Assembly: GCA_900473175.1 (NCBI GenBank)
Contig: UCKM01000019.1
Location: 84,049-148,048, forward strand
Direction of reading: 5' to 3'
DNA: 64,000 nucleotides
Origin: Hyphomicrobiales bacterium
GTDB taxonomy: Bacteria; Pseudomonadota; Alphaproteobacteria; Rhizobiales; Rhizobiaceae
The notes under the pieces: generated by a model
Database searches by the model: none
Told to the model about the DNA's origin: nothing
The model's input: the letters and a program-made list of their open reading frames with translations, nothing else
Program-made: the position numbers and the translations under genes
Shown here: positions 9,149 to 17,786 of the stretch, piece by piece
How the letters are laid out: every line of letters begins with the position of its first letter
How positions within the stretch are numbered: position 1 is the stretch's first letter

Positions 9149-10246
9149 TCAGAAGGGTCTGACGTATTCGCGATACCGGTCTTCACGGAAGCGATATTCT
9201 TCCAGCAGCTTGAAATCACGCGCGATATGGGTGTGCAGATCCGGCACTGCAACCCCTGCTTCGCTACCAATCGTAGCCACCCCTTGGAAAAGCGCGAGCC
9301 GATCTACCATGCCTTCCTGCAAAAGGGAGCGCGCGACGCCGGCGCCGCCCTCGACCATCAAGGTTGAAATGCCTTGCGCCGCAAGGTCGTCCAACAATTC
9401 CGGCAGTGCCGTCACGCCACAATCAGTTTCGGTCGCGAGCAGTCTGCATCCCGCCGCCATCAGAGCTGCGCGTTTCGCGGGCTCTGCATCGGCATTGGCC
9501 GCTATCCAAACCGGAACGACATTTGCGCTTTTCACTAACGCACTGTCCAGCGGCAAACGAAGCCGGCTATCGAGGACGATCCGCACCGGTGAACGTGATT
9601 CAAGTCCCGGCAAACGGCAGGTGAGCTGCGGATCATCGGCAAGCACCGTGCCGATGCCAACGAGTATGGCGTCGGATTCGGCTCGCATCAGATGGACCTG
9701 CGCCCGGGAGACGGGCCCGGTGATCGCAACCTGTCCCTTGCCAGCCATGCCGATAAAGCCATCACTGGAAAGCGCAAGTTTCAGAGTAACTTCCGGGCGC
9801 TTTTTCGAAGATCGAATCAGGTAACCGGCAAGGCAATCGGCTGCCATTGCCCCGAGCACGTTCTCTTCAACCTCGATTCCGGCCGCGCGCAGGATGGCAT
9901 AGCCTTTGCCGGCTACACGGTCGTCCGGATCGCTGGTTGCCGAAACGACGCGAGCAATTCCCGCAGTCACCAGCGCATTGGCACATGGCGGCGTCCTGCC
10001 GTGATGGGCACAGGGCTCTAGTGTGACATAGGCAGTCGCACCTTTTGCTCCTTCGCCGGCTTCCAGCAGGGCCTGCGTTTCCGCGTGAGGACGCCCGCCA
10101 ATGGCCGTCACACCGCGCCCGATGATTACACCGTCCTTGACGATCAGCGTAGCGACAGACGGGTTGGTTCCCGTCAGTCCCTGATGGCTGCGCGACAGGC
10201 GGATAGCCGCGGCCATGAAGCGGCGATCAAGCGCGGATGCCGTCAT
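9149..10246 (-). CDS. ribD: Bifunctional riboflavin deaminase/reductase RibD
   Basis: The 365-residue protein performs the second and third steps of riboflavin synthesis. The N-terminal deaminase domain carries the zinc signature HAET near residue 55 and PCAHHGRTPPC near 80-90. The C-terminal reductase domain (from about residue 150) contains RPEVTLKLALSSDGFI, a region around ESDAILVGIGTVLADDP, and STLMVEGGAGVARSLL. The ATG at 10244-10246, four bases after the nrdR stop, is preferred over an upstream in-frame start at 10303 that would overlap nrdR. It is co-transcribed with nrdR upstream and ribE downstream. Confidence 0.95.
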   Translation of the reverse strand: MTASALDRRFMAAAIRLSRSHQGLTGTNPSVATLIVKDGVIIGRGVTAIGGRPHAETQALLEAGEGAKGATAYVTLEPCAHHGRTPPCANALVTAGIARVVSATSDPDDRVAGKGYAILRAAGIEVEENVLGAMAADCLAGYLIRSSKKRPEVTLKLALSSDGFIGMAGKGQVAITGPVSRAQVHLMRAESDAILVGIGTVLADDPQLTCRLPGLESRSPVRIVLDSRLRLPLDSALVKSANVVPVWIAANADAEPAKRAALMAAGCRLLATETDCGVTALPELLDDLAAQGISTLMVEGGAGVARSLLQEGMVDRLALFQGVATIGSEAGVAVPDLHTHIARDFKLLEEYRFREDRYREYVRPF

Positions 10247-10250
10247 TGGA

Positions 10251-10733
10251 TCATTCGCCTTCGGCCCGATCGGGCGCGACATCGCCCGAAGTGATCTCGT
10301 CAATCACATCGTGGAAGTCCTTGGCCTCGCGGAAATTGCGGTAGACCGAGGCGAAACGGATATAGGCGATATCGTCGATGCCTTTGAGCGCATCCATGAC
10401 GAGAAGACCGATCTCGTCGGAGCTGACTTCCGGCTCGCCGGAACTCTCCAACTGGCGAACGATGCCGGAAACCGCCCGTTCCACGCGCTCGGGATCAACC
10501 TGGCGTTTACGCAAGGCGACTTCAACGGAGCGCATCAACTTGTCCCGGTCAAAGGCGACCTTGCGGCCGCTCTTCTTGATCACGGTCAGATCGCGCAATT
10601 GAACACGCTCGAATGTCGTGAACCGCCCGCCGCAGACCGAGCAGACGCGCCGCCTGCGGATCACCGCACCGTCCTCGGCCGGGCGGGAGTCTTTCACCTG
10701 GGTATCTTCAGATTGGCAATAGGGGCAACGCAT
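10251..10733 (-). CDS. nrdR: Transcriptional repressor NrdR
   Basis: The 160-residue repressor controls ribonucleotide reductase genes in response to ATP/dATP. The N-terminal zinc ribbon is complete ([18 protein letters not shown], then [14 protein letters not shown]). It is followed by the ATP-cone domain ([19 protein letters not shown] to about residue 140, with [15 protein letters not shown]). The linkage glyA-nrdR-ribD is typical of alphaproteobacteria. The start is fixed by the family-invariant MRCPYC. Confidence 0.97.
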   Translation of the reverse strand: MRCPYCQSEDTQVKDSRPAEDGAVIRRRRVCSVCGGRFTTFERVQLRDLTVIKKSGRKVAFDRDKLMRSVEVALRKRQVDPERVERAVSGIVRQLESSGEPEVSSDEIGLLVMDALKGIDDIAYIRFASVYRNFREAKDFHDVIDEITSGDVAPDRAEGE

Positions 10734-10839
10734 CGATGGGCTTTCTGAACATCATCATGTTCGCATGAGATAGAGCCATTCCTCAAACAAGAAAGGATCT
10801 GTTGCAAAAGATAATGATTTTCTCGGCAAGTTAAAAGCG

Positions 10840-10898
10840 GTCGGGCGGAGAGGATTGTGAACGGACCGTTCGATCCGCCGCAATATTCTCCGCCCGAC
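10840..10898 (-). terminator. Long stem-loop after glyA, probable terminator
   Basis: A 12-base perfect inverted repeat (GTCGGGCGGAGA at 10840-10851 and TCTCCGCCCGAC at 10887-10898) encloses a 35-base loop. The loop itself contains GAACGGACCGTTC, a second smaller hairpin. Read in the glyA direction, the stem is followed by GCTTTTAAC, a short U tract. It lies 22 bases after the glyA stop and before nrdR, so it probably ends or attenuates the glyA transcript. Confidence 0.6.
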
Positions 10899-10920
10899 AA
10901 AAGTCAAAACAAGTTGAGCC

Positions 10921-12213
10921 TTATCCGAGGTACGGATAAAGCGGGAAACGATCCGTCAGCGAAATTACTTTCTGCTGGACAGCTTTTTCAACCGCAGCAT
11001 TGCCCTCATCGGAATTTGCCACTTTCAGACCATCGAGAACTTCCGAGATCAGGTTGCCGATTTCGGTGAACTCGGCCGGTCCAAATCCGCGCGTCGTGCC
11101 GGCAGGTGTGCCAAGACGCACGCCGGAGGTAACGAAGGGCTTCTCGGGATCGAACGGGATACCGTTCTTGTTGCAGGTGATGTTGGCGCGGCCGAGTGCT
11201 GCCTCGGCGCGCTTGCCCGTCGCATTCTTCGGACGCAGGTCCACCAGCATCAGATGGTTGTCGGTGCCGCCCGAGACGATATCGAGGCCATTCTTTTTCA
11301 AGGTTTCGGCCAGCGTCTGCGCATTGGTCACGACGTTCTTGCCGTAAGCCTTGAATTCCGGCTTCAGCGCTTCACCGAAGGCGACGGCCTTGGCGGCGAT
11401 AACGTGCATCAATGGTCCACCCTGCAAGCCGGGAAACACCGCCGAATTCATCTTCTTGGCAATCTCGGGATCGTTGCAGAGGATCATGCCGCCGCGCGGG
11501 CCGCGGAGGGATTTATGGGTGGTGGTGGTGACGACGTGGGCATGCGGCAGCGGCGAAGGATGAACGCCGGCAGCAACGAGGCCAGCGATGTGCGCCATGT
11601 CGACCATCAGATAGGCGCCGACTGCATCGGCGATCTCGCGGAAACGTTTCCAGTCCCACACCCGTGAATAGGCAGTGCCGCCAGCCAGAATCAGCTTCGG
11701 CTTGCTCTCATGTGCCTGTTTTTCGATTGCATCCATATCGAGCAGGTGGTCGTCCGGGCGCACGCCGTAGGAAACGACCTTGAACCATTTGCCGGACATG
11801 TTGACCGGCGAGCCATGCGTCAGGTGACCGCCGGAATTCAGATCAAGCCCCATGAAGGTATCGCCCGGCTGCAACAGGGCGAGGAACACGGCCTGATTCA
11901 TCTGGCTGCCAGAATTGGGCTGAACATTGGCAAATTCACAGCCAAACAGCTGCTTGGCCCGGTCGATTGCCAGTTCCTCGGCAATATCGACGTACTGGCA
12001 ACCGCCGTAGTAGCGCTTGCCCGGATACCCTTCGGCATATTTGTTGGTCATGATCGAGCCCTGGGCTTCGAGCACGGCGCGCGACACGATGTTTTCCGAT
12101 GCGATCAGTTCGATCTCATGGCGCTGGCGCCCAAGTTCCTTGCGGATTGCGCCAAAGATTTCCGGATCGATGTCTTCGAGCGATGCGTTAAAAAAGGTAT
12201 CTGCATTCGACAT
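10921..12213 (-). CDS. glyA: Serine hydroxymethyltransferase
   Basis: The 430-residue PLP enzyme interconverts serine and glycine with tetrahydrofolate and supplies one-carbon units. Signature elements are [20 protein letters not shown] near residue 38, [28 protein letters not shown], the PLP-lysine motif [16 protein letters not shown] (about residues 228-243), and [18 protein letters not shown] at the C terminus. The length is normal. It has its own promoter region (12214-12340) and a stem-loop after the stop. Confidence 0.98.
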   Translation of the reverse strand: MSNADTFFNASLEDIDPEIFGAIRKELGRQRHEIELIASENIVSRAVLEAQGSIMTNKYAEGYPGKRYYGGCQYVDIAEELAIDRAKQLFGCEFANVQPNSGSQMNQAVFLALLQPGDTFMGLDLNSGGHLTHGSPVNMSGKWFKVVSYGVRPDDHLLDMDAIEKQAHESKPKLILAGGTAYSRVWDWKRFREIADAVGAYLMVDMAHIAGLVAAGVHPSPLPHAHVVTTTTHKSLRGPRGGMILCNDPEIAKKMNSAVFPGLQGGPLMHVIAAKAVAFGEALKPEFKAYGKNVVTNAQTLAETLKKNGLDIVSGGTDNHLMLVDLRPKNATGKRAEAALGRANITCNKNGIPFDPEKPFVTSGVRLGTPAGTTRGFGPAEFTEIGNLISEVLDGLKVANSDEGNAAVEKAVQQKVISLTDRFPLYPYLG

Positions 12214-12347
12214 GGTGTCTCAACCCTTATTTGCCGGTGGGGAATTCATAGGTAATTGCGGCGCATTATCATACTTAAACCGGCAAGGCCAATGGCCGGG
12301 AGACGAAAAGCACTAGCTCGAAACCGCCATTCGAAATCCAAATATGC

Positions 12348-12372
12348 AAAGACCGCCCGAAGGCGGTCTTCT
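12348..12372 (-). terminator. Hairpin terminator after the L,D-transpeptidase gene
   Basis: AAAGACCGCC at 12348-12357 pairs with GGCGGTCTT at 12362-12370 around a CGAA/TTCG tetraloop. The stem lies 24 bases past the L,D-transpeptidase stop. The following U tract is short. Confidence 0.65.
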
Positions 12373-12385
12373 TCAATGCTCAACG

Positions 12386-12405
12386 AAACACCTGATCAGG
12401 TGTTT
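12386..12405. repeat. 20-base perfect palindrome overlapping the L,D-transpeptidase stop codon
   Basis: AAACACCTGATCAGGTGTTT is fully self-complementary and includes the TGA stop (12396-12398) of the L,D-transpeptidase. It may form an extra mRNA hairpin ahead of the terminator or be a protein-binding site. I cannot decide between these from sequence. Confidence 0.6.
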
Positions 12406-13673
12406 GTCCCGATCGACAGGGCTGCCTGACCATCGCGTTCGTAGATATCGTCGCGCAGATGGACGACGCCATCGCCGGTCGACCAGGCGGTCACATAGAC
12501 GAAATGCAACGGAACGGGATTGGCAACCTGAATCGGCGTGTTGACGCCAGTCTTGATCGTCGCTTCCATGGTCTGGCGATCCCAGCCCGCGGTATCACGC
12601 AAGAGCCAGACATTGAGATCGCGCACGTTCTGCACACGAACGCAGCCCGAAGACTCAAAACGCATCAGCTTGTTGAACACGCCCTGTTGCGGGGTGTCGT
12701 GCATGTAGACGGCATAAGGATTGGGGAAGTTGATCTTCGTCGACGACATTGCGTTGATTTTGCCCGGATCCTGGCGGAACATGAGCTTGACCGCGTCATC
12801 TGTGTTCCAGTCGACGCTTTCCGGCGGTACTTCCTCGCGCTGTTCGTTGAACAAACGAATTTTGTTGCGCGTCAGATAGGTCGGATCCTTGCGCATCAGC
12901 GGAATGATGTCTTTTTCGATGATCGACTTCGGCGCCGTCCAGTAAGGATTGAGGATGACTTCCTGAATCTTGGAATCGAGGATCGGCGTCTGGCGGTCGA
13001 TCTTGCCGACAATGGCCGTGTGGCGCTGAACGACGCGCCCGCCCTCCACTGCCTCAAGCTGCGCGGCCGGAATGTTGACCATGACGTAGCGCGGGCCTTG
13101 ATCCGTGGCCGAAAGGGTACGGACACGCTCAAGATTGGTCTGCAACTGGCCGAGACGGATATCCGCAGGAACGTTCATCGCGGCGAGCGAGTACTGGCCC
13201 ATGACGCCATCGGACGGAAGGCCGTGGCGGGCCTGGAAGCGCTTCACGGCGGCATCGACATAGGTATCGAACGAATTGGAGATGCCGGCGCTTTCGGAAA
13301 GATCGCCGGCGATCATCAGGCGTTTGCGCAGGGCGGCAACGGACGGATCGACCACGCCGAGCTGCAGTTTTACAGTCGCGTCCACGCGCGGCCAACCGCC
13401 CCTGCCGACGATCTGGCTATAGGTATTGATGGCGCTTTCAATGAAGGAAACCGTCTCGGGACTGGCGATCGGCTGGAAACTTGCCACCTTGCCCTTGCTG
13501 ACCGAGCGGGCATCGAACTGATCGTCCCAATTGCCGCGGCGTGGCGAAGCGAGAATATCACCGATATCAGACTGCTGCGCAAAGGCAGATGAAGCTGCCG
13601 CAGCAAAACCAGCGGTGGCCACGCCCCTCAGAAACGTACGGCGATCAAGCGCTGATGATCCGAATTTCTTCAT
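12396..13673 (-). CDS. Tat-exported L,D-transpeptidase (YkuD domain, LdtP-like)
   Basis: The 425-residue periplasmic enzyme should form 3-3 peptide cross-links or attach proteins to peptidoglycan. The N terminus has a twin-arginine signal (LDRRTFLRGVATAGFAAAAS) ending near SAFAQ. A peptidoglycan-binding-like helical region (about residues 125-175, FDTYVDAAVKRFQARHGLPS) precedes the YkuD catalytic domain. The catalytic motif is HDTPQQGVF ... SSGCVRVQNVRDL, with the active-site Cys. In Liberibacter and Sinorhizobium a homologue, ldtP, is controlled by LdtR, which is encoded about 1.2 kb upstream here. The ATG at 13671-13673 gives the Tat signal. The frame to 13715 is longer but not needed. Confidence 0.93.
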   Translation of the reverse strand: MKKFGSSALDRRTFLRGVATAGFAAAASSAFAQQSDIGDILASPRRGNWDDQFDARSVSKGKVASFQPIASPETVSFIESAINTYSQIVGRGGWPRVDATVKLQLGVVDPSVAALRKRLMIAGDLSESAGISNSFDTYVDAAVKRFQARHGLPSDGVMGQYSLAAMNVPADIRLGQLQTNLERVRTLSATDQGPRYVMVNIPAAQLEAVEGGRVVQRHTAIVGKIDRQTPILDSKIQEVILNPYWTAPKSIIEKDIIPLMRKDPTYLTRNKIRLFNEQREEVPPESVDWNTDDAVKLMFRQDPGKINAMSSTKINFPNPYAVYMHDTPQQGVFNKLMRFESSGCVRVQNVRDLNVWLLRDTAGWDRQTMEATIKTGVNTPIQVANPVPLHFVYVTAWSTGDGVVHLRDDIYERDGQAALSIGTNT

Positions 13674-14008
13674 ATTTTGTCCAACCCTTGGAGTGCAGCC
13701 AGTTGCCATCCGCATAAGCAGGAATAGCGATGATGGTTACCAAAAATATCAGGAACACCCTAAACAAACAGCAACTCCAGCACTGATCGCGCAATTGTGA
13801 TGCTGACCAGACCTCTCCAGCTGTCCGTGGCATTCTCTGGGCATGAAATAAGCTGTTGTCGCTTTCCACGCCATTATGGCGGATTGATGACTGTGGGATT
13901 GGTTGCCTGGCGACATGCTACCAATGTCGAATTGACCCGCTAAACGCTTCATAGGAATATCATCCTTGCACAGAGGGATTGTTTCATCGTGGGAATGAGA
14001 CCGTTCGA
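13674..14008. other. Divergent intergenic region between L,D-transpeptidase and an unknown gene
   Basis: These 335 bases separate two divergently transcribed genes and should contain both promoters and any LdtR operator for the transpeptidase gene. No small gene with a ribosome binding site and no strong inverted repeat was seen. Confidence 0.4.
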
Positions 14009-14758
14009 ATGACAACAATCTCGGAAATCCGCAGACTGGTCAGGCCAAGGCTCAACGCGCGAAGCGACCTTGCCTTGGACAAACGCTCGCTCATTTTGAC
14101 CCCATTGGGGCATTTCAGGCGGCGCATTGTTCTTGACTCCACCTCGGAGGCCAGATGCTTTCGCCCGAAAGTCTCTGTCGTTCCACTTTTTGTGGAACAT
14201 CATCCCGGCAACTTGGGATGGAGTCGGTACTTGCGTCATCCCTTTTTCGACTTTCTTGACGGGGAGGAGTACCGGGACGATTTCAACAAGAAACTCGACG
14301 CGATATTCGAATCGAAGAAAATGCATCCGCGGGCCGGTCGATGGGACGCCGACGATCCGGACGTCATGGATGTCCTGCTGCAGCTGGTCGATACCAAAAT
14401 CTTGCCCGAGCTAAAGAAACTGGATTCATTCGACGAGGCAGTGGCCTTTGCCTCGCGACCGGAAAATTCACTCGTTCCTTTCGAGCAACAATACTATCCA
14501 AGAGTGCTCCTTGCCGTGGCCATGGGCCAACTGGATGTGGCGTTGGACATCCTGGAGCGTCAGCCGCATGTCGCCCGGAGCGTGAATGAGAGCCAGCCCT
14601 CCCTTTATCCTGCGCTCATTGCGGCGGATCGAAAGGAACTGGCGCGAGTGCTGCACGACACCGAAGCCTACATGGTCAAACTTCTGAAGCTGGAAAAATA
14701 TTGGCAACCGACACCGTTTCCAATCGAGCTGATGTCCGACCAGGGGGTCAGGTCTTGA
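14009..14758 (+). CDS. Unrecognised cytosolic protein between ldtR and its expected target
   Basis: This 249-residue soluble protein has no signal peptide and no membrane segment. I do not recognise its family. The N-terminal third is basic (RRLVRPRLNARSDLALDKRS) with strands such as KVSVVPLFVEHHPGN. The C-terminal two thirds look helical and acidic, with an ALIAADRKELARVLHD-type repeat of short helices. The ATG at 14009 follows GGGAATGAGA. An ATG-like start at 13979 would add ten residues. It is on the opposite strand to its neighbours and shares a terminator with ldtR. It interrupts a pair that is adjacent in relatives, which suggests a later insertion. Confidence 0.7.
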   Translation: MTTISEIRRLVRPRLNARSDLALDKRSLILTPLGHFRRRIVLDSTSEARCFRPKVSVVPLFVEHHPGNLGWSRYLRHPFFDFLDGEEYRDDFNKKLDAIFESKKMHPRAGRWDADDPDVMDVLLQLVDTKILPELKKLDSFDEAVAFASRPENSLVPFEQQYYPRVLLAVAMGQLDVALDILERQPHVARSVNESQPSLYPALIAADRKELARVLHDTEAYMVKLLKLEKYWQPTPFPIELMSDQGVRS

Positions 14759-14786
14759 CTGGGTAACAACTGCGAAAAACTCAAAA

Positions 14787-14827
14787 ACAAAGCCCGCCCT
14801 CGCAGAAGGCGAAGCCGGGCTTTTGTT
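14787..14827. terminator. Bidirectional terminator between the unknown gene and ldtR
   Basis: ACAAAGCCCG and CGGGCTTTTGT flank a GC-rich inner hairpin (CCCTCGCAGAAGGCGAAG). A-rich and T-rich tracts on either side allow termination of both convergent genes. Confidence 0.85.
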
Positions 14828-14844
14828 CCGCAATCTGCTGCGCT

Positions 14845-15360
14845 TTACATGCGGTAGGCGATGCTGTCGTTCCAGAAGCGGTCGAGGCGCTGAAGAGCCT
14901 TGTTCATCGACTGGAATTCTTCCGCCTTGATACCGCCGACATGTTCGATCGAAGCCACGTGGCGCTCATAGAGACCCGCCACCAGCTCGGCCACCTCATT
15001 GCCCTTCGCGGTCAGGCTGACCCGGACCGAACGGCGATCGGTGCGTGACCGTTCATGCGAGATGAAGCCGAGTTCGACGAGTTTCTTCAGATTGTAGGAG
15101 ACGTTCGAACCCAGATAGTAACCGCGGCTGCGCAGTTCGCCGGCGGTCAGTTCGGCATTGCCGATGTTGAAAAGCAGCAATGCCTGGATGGCATTGATGT
15201 CGCTGCGGCCATTGCGGTCGAATTCATCCTTGACCACATCAAGCAAACGGCGATGTAACCGTTCGACCAGCTGAAGTGCTTCAAGATAAAGTGTCCGCAA
15301 TGCTGTATCACTGGTGGTTGAATGCGGGCTTACGCCAGACTTTCTCTGCGTGTTGTTCAT
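14845..15360 (-). CDS. ldtR: MarR-family transcriptional regulator LdtR
   Basis: The 171-residue winged-helix regulator matches LdtR of Liberibacter and Sinorhizobium, which activates an L,D-transpeptidase gene and responds to small aromatic ligands. The recognition region is ELRSRGYYLGSNVSYNLKKL. The wing is HERSRTDRRSVRVSLTAKG, and the C-terminal dimer helix ends in LQRLDRFWNDSIAYRM. The ATG at 15358-15360 follows GAGGCAGG. A start at 15399 is less likely. The likely target gene lies at 12396-13673. Assignment rests on the family sequence and this linkage. Confidence 0.9.
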   Translation of the reverse strand: MNNTQRKSGVSPHSTTSDTALRTLYLEALQLVERLHRRLLDVVKDEFDRNGRSDINAIQALLLFNIGNAELTAGELRSRGYYLGSNVSYNLKKLVELGFISHERSRTDRRSVRVSLTAKGNEVAELVAGLYERHVASIEHVGGIKAEEFQSMNKALQRLDRFWNDSIAYRM

Positions 15361-15509
15361 AATACCTGCCTCACTGTTGTTTCGGTGTATTTTTCTCACC
15401 GTTGAGGCAACACTATCTAATACGCATAAAATTCGACTTAAAACACAGACTTAACAGTACCTTACCTGGGATGAATCAATTTCAGGCTTAATGAAGACTT
15501 ACACGGGCG

Positions 15510-15938
15510 CTAGCGCCGCGGCTTCGCCTGCTGGCGTTTCTGCAGGAAAAGCACGACGCGAAAGGCGATATAGAGCAAGGCAACGCAGCCATGAATGATG
15601 GCGACCTGCGGCCTGTAAAAGAAATAGTTGGAGAAGACCGTGAACATGAGCGTTTCGCCAAGGGCTGCGACAAACCAGATTACCGGTCCCCAGGAGACCA
15701 TCATCCAAAGGCCGGTCGACGCCACCGGATAAAGCATCGCCAGCGACACCGAAGCGACTTTCCATTGCCACGGCATCAGGTCAAAGCGCCACAGCATGCC
15801 TTCATAATAGCCGCTGAGCTGCGCCCAGTAGCCGACGCCTGCGACGAGGCAATAGATCGAGACAAGCCTGAGGAACCAGACGAATCCCAATTGAGCCATC
15901 GTCGGATCGAATGGCAGGTGCGTCGGCCGATCGTTCAT
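15510..15938 (-). CDS. DUF6163 family inner-membrane protein
   Basis: The 142-residue product has four predicted membrane helices, centred near residues 20-38, 58-75, 82-100 and 112-130. A short basic tail (QKRQQAKPRR) is probably cytoplasmic. It belongs to DUF6163, a family found next to ldtR in rhizobia. Its biochemical role is unknown. Its ATG overlaps the stop of the upstream acyl-CoA gene (ATGA, 15935-15938), so translation is probably coupled. Confidence 0.85.
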   Translation of the reverse strand: MNDRPTHLPFDPTMAQLGFVWFLRLVSIYCLVAGVGYWAQLSGYYEGMLWRFDLMPWQWKVASVSLAMLYPVASTGLWMMVSWGPVIWFVAALGETLMFTVFSNYFFYRPQVAIIHGCVALLYIAFRVVLFLQKRQQAKPRR

Positions 15939-16990
15939 GTCAATTGCAGTTCCCGCTCGCCAAGCGGGGCGAAATAGGCATCCACCATTTCCGGCGTTAC
16001 GTCATCGATAGCGGCGGGCTGCCACACGGGCGCATTGTCCTTATCAACGAGAAGAGCGCGGACGCCCTCGTAGAAATCATGATTCTCAAGCATGCGCGAC
16101 AATATCCGGTATTCCATTTGCATGCATTGATCCATTTCGAGGTCACGCCCCTCGGCAATTTGCCGGAATGTCACGTGCAGGCTGGTTGGCGAACGCGTCT
16201 TGATGAGTTCGAATATCTGTTGTGCCCACTCGTTTCCATTCACCCCGGCGGCCGCAAGACGGATGAGACAGCCGCTGAGTGTCTGCGAATCGAACAACAC
16301 GCCGATCATATCGCGTGTTTTCTCCGCTGTTTCATAGTCCGGACTGATCGTTTTACCCCGCAAAGCGACATCGGGCTTGCCCGAACGGATCAGGCTCCGG
16401 CGCACGCGTTCCTTGTCCTCGGCCTTGATCGCATGGGTGGCAATGCCGCTTTGCAGGCAATCGCCTTGCCGGATGCGATTGCCGGTCAAGGCGAGATATG
16501 TGCCGAAATGCTCGGGCAGATGCGGCAGGAACGCGCTGCCGCCAACATCCGGAAAGAAGCCGATGCCGACCTCCGGCATGGCGAACATGACATTCTCGGT
16601 GACGACCCGGTGCGAACCATGCACCGAAATGCCAACGCCGCCGCCCATGACGATCCCATCGATCAGCGATATATAGGGCTTGGGGAAATGCCGGATATAG
16701 GCGTTGAGGCGGTACTCTTCAGCGAAGAACTCGTAGAGCGGCTGGCCTGAGCGTCCAGCGTGATAGACGGCAAGGATGTCGCCTCCAGCACAGAAGGCCC
16801 GCCCCTCGCCCTCCACGATGACGCAATGGACATCAGCATCGGTGGACCAGGCAACGAGGGCACGGTGGAAGGCATTGACCATTGTCCGGGTCAGCGCATT
16901 CAGGGCCTTTGGCCGTGTCAGCCGGACAAGTCCCGCCTTGCCGCGTCTTTCGAACAGGATTTCGCCAGCCCCGCCAAAGTCGATTTCCAT
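15935..16990 (-). CDS. 3-hydroxyisobutyryl-CoA hydrolase-like enoyl-CoA hydratase/isomerase family protein
   Basis: The 351-residue crotonase-fold enzyme probably hydrolyses 3-hydroxyisobutyryl-CoA in valine breakdown. It has the oxyanion-hole motif AFCAGGDILAVY. Subfamily-specific motifs are EEYRLNAYIRHFPKP, DGIVMGGGVGISVHG and MPEVGIGFFPDVGGSAFL. The C-terminal helical region fits the HIBYL-CoA hydrolase type rather than short enoyl-CoA hydratases. The ATG at 16988-16990 sits behind GGAGGGG. A start at 17035 lacks such a site. It overlaps the DUF6163 gene by four bases. Confidence 0.88.
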   Translation of the reverse strand: MEIDFGGAGEILFERRGKAGLVRLTRPKALNALTRTMVNAFHRALVAWSTDADVHCVIVEGEGRAFCAGGDILAVYHAGRSGQPLYEFFAEEYRLNAYIRHFPKPYISLIDGIVMGGGVGISVHGSHRVVTENVMFAMPEVGIGFFPDVGGSAFLPHLPEHFGTYLALTGNRIRQGDCLQSGIATHAIKAEDKERVRRSLIRSGKPDVALRGKTISPDYETAEKTRDMIGVLFDSQTLSGCLIRLAAAGVNGNEWAQQIFELIKTRSPTSLHVTFRQIAEGRDLEMDQCMQMEYRILSRMLENHDFYEGVRALLVDKDNAPVWQPAAIDDVTPEMVDAYFAPLGERELQLT

Positions 16991-17068
16991 ACGCCCCTCC
17001 AAGCTTCGATGCGGGAGGTTAGGAAACTCCGGCACACCGCGTCAATGGAAGCGATTGCAGCGTTGAAT

Positions 17069-17090
17069 TAATACACACGAATGTGTATTA
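17069..17090. promoter_or_regulatory. Palindromic operator candidate of hicAB
   Basis: A perfect 9-base inverted repeat, TAATACACA-CGAA-TGTGTATTA, lies directly before hicA. HicB antitoxins with ribbon-helix-helix domains bind palindromes over their own promoter, so this is the obvious autoregulatory site. No clear Shine-Dalgarno sequence lies between it and the hicA start. Confidence 0.7.
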
Positions 17091-17097
17091 TATGGCG

Positions 17098-17286
17098 ATG
17101 AAAAGCGCGGACGTCATTTCGCACCTTGAAAGAGATGGATGGCGAGAAGTCGCCCGCAAGGGTAGCCACGTGCAGTACAAACATCCGGACAAACCGGGCC
17201 GCGTAACTGTGCCGCATCCAAAGCGTGACATTCCCATCGGCACGCTTCGAAGCATCGAGCGGCAATCGGGATTGAAATTGAGGTAG
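17098..17286 (+). CDS. hicA: HicA family mRNA interferase toxin
   Basis: The 62-residue protein has the double-stranded-RNA-binding-like fold of HicA: MKSADVISHLERDGW, then VARKGSHVQYKHP with the catalytic His of the KGSH motif, then RVTVPHPKRDIPIGTLRSI. It should cleave mRNA when free of its antitoxin. ATG 17098 gives the standard N terminus. Starts at 17083 (GTG) or 17092 are possible. hicB follows after four bases. The pair looks intact. Confidence 0.92.
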   Translation: MKSADVISHLERDGWREVARKGSHVQYKHPDKPGRVTVPHPKRDIPIGTLRSIERQSGLKLR

Positions 17287-17290
17287 AACG

Positions 17291-17692
17291 ATGCAGCATT
17301 ATATCGGATTGATCCACAAGGAAGCCGACAGTGACTACGGCGTTTCGTTTCCTGATTTTCCCGGCCTGGTGACTGCCGGAACGTCGCTGGACGACGCCCA
17401 TCTGATGGCTGAAGAGGCATTGTCGTTCCATATTGAAGGCCTCGTAGAAGACGGCGAAGCAATCCCGGAACCTTCTGGGCTTGAGCAAATCATGGCCGAT
17501 CCCGACAACCGGGGCGGTGTTGCCATTCTGGTGGCGGCCAAGACTGAGGCGAAGAAGGCGGTGCGCGTCAACGTCACGCTGCCAGAGGACATTCTCCAGC
17601 AGATTGACGACTATGCCGAGGCACACGGTTTTACCAGATCAGGGTTTCTCGCCCAGGCAGCAAAGAAGGCAATGGAGCGAGACGCCGCCTGA
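17291..17692 (+). CDS. hicB: HicB family antitoxin
   Basis: The 133-residue antitoxin has an N-terminal degraded RNase-H-like domain (YIGLIHKEADSDYGVSFPDF, then GLVTAGTSLDDAHLMAEEAL) that binds HicA. The C-terminal ribbon-helix-helix DNA-binding segment is VRVNVTLPEDILQQIDDYAE followed by GFTRSGFLAQAAKKA. It is expected to repress the operon through the palindrome at 17069-17090. It lies just upstream of hemB, which starts 95 bases after the hicB stop. Confidence 0.94.
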   Translation: MQHYIGLIHKEADSDYGVSFPDFPGLVTAGTSLDDAHLMAEEALSFHIEGLVEDGEAIPEPSGLEQIMADPDNRGGVAILVAAKTEAKKAVRVNVTLPEDILQQIDDYAEAHGFTRSGFLAQAAKKAMERDAA

Positions 17693-17786
17693 CATGCGAC
17701 GCTCTGATGGCTTGGTCCTTAGCGCGTTCCCTGTTAAAACCACTGCAAACAGAGGAAATGTCCGCCTGAGGCGGGTTGCAGGTATC

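Noticed and set aside
17083-17097. GTG or ATG starts upstream of the chosen hicA start
   Set aside because: They would add residues outside the conserved HicA N terminus, and the palindrome abuts them.
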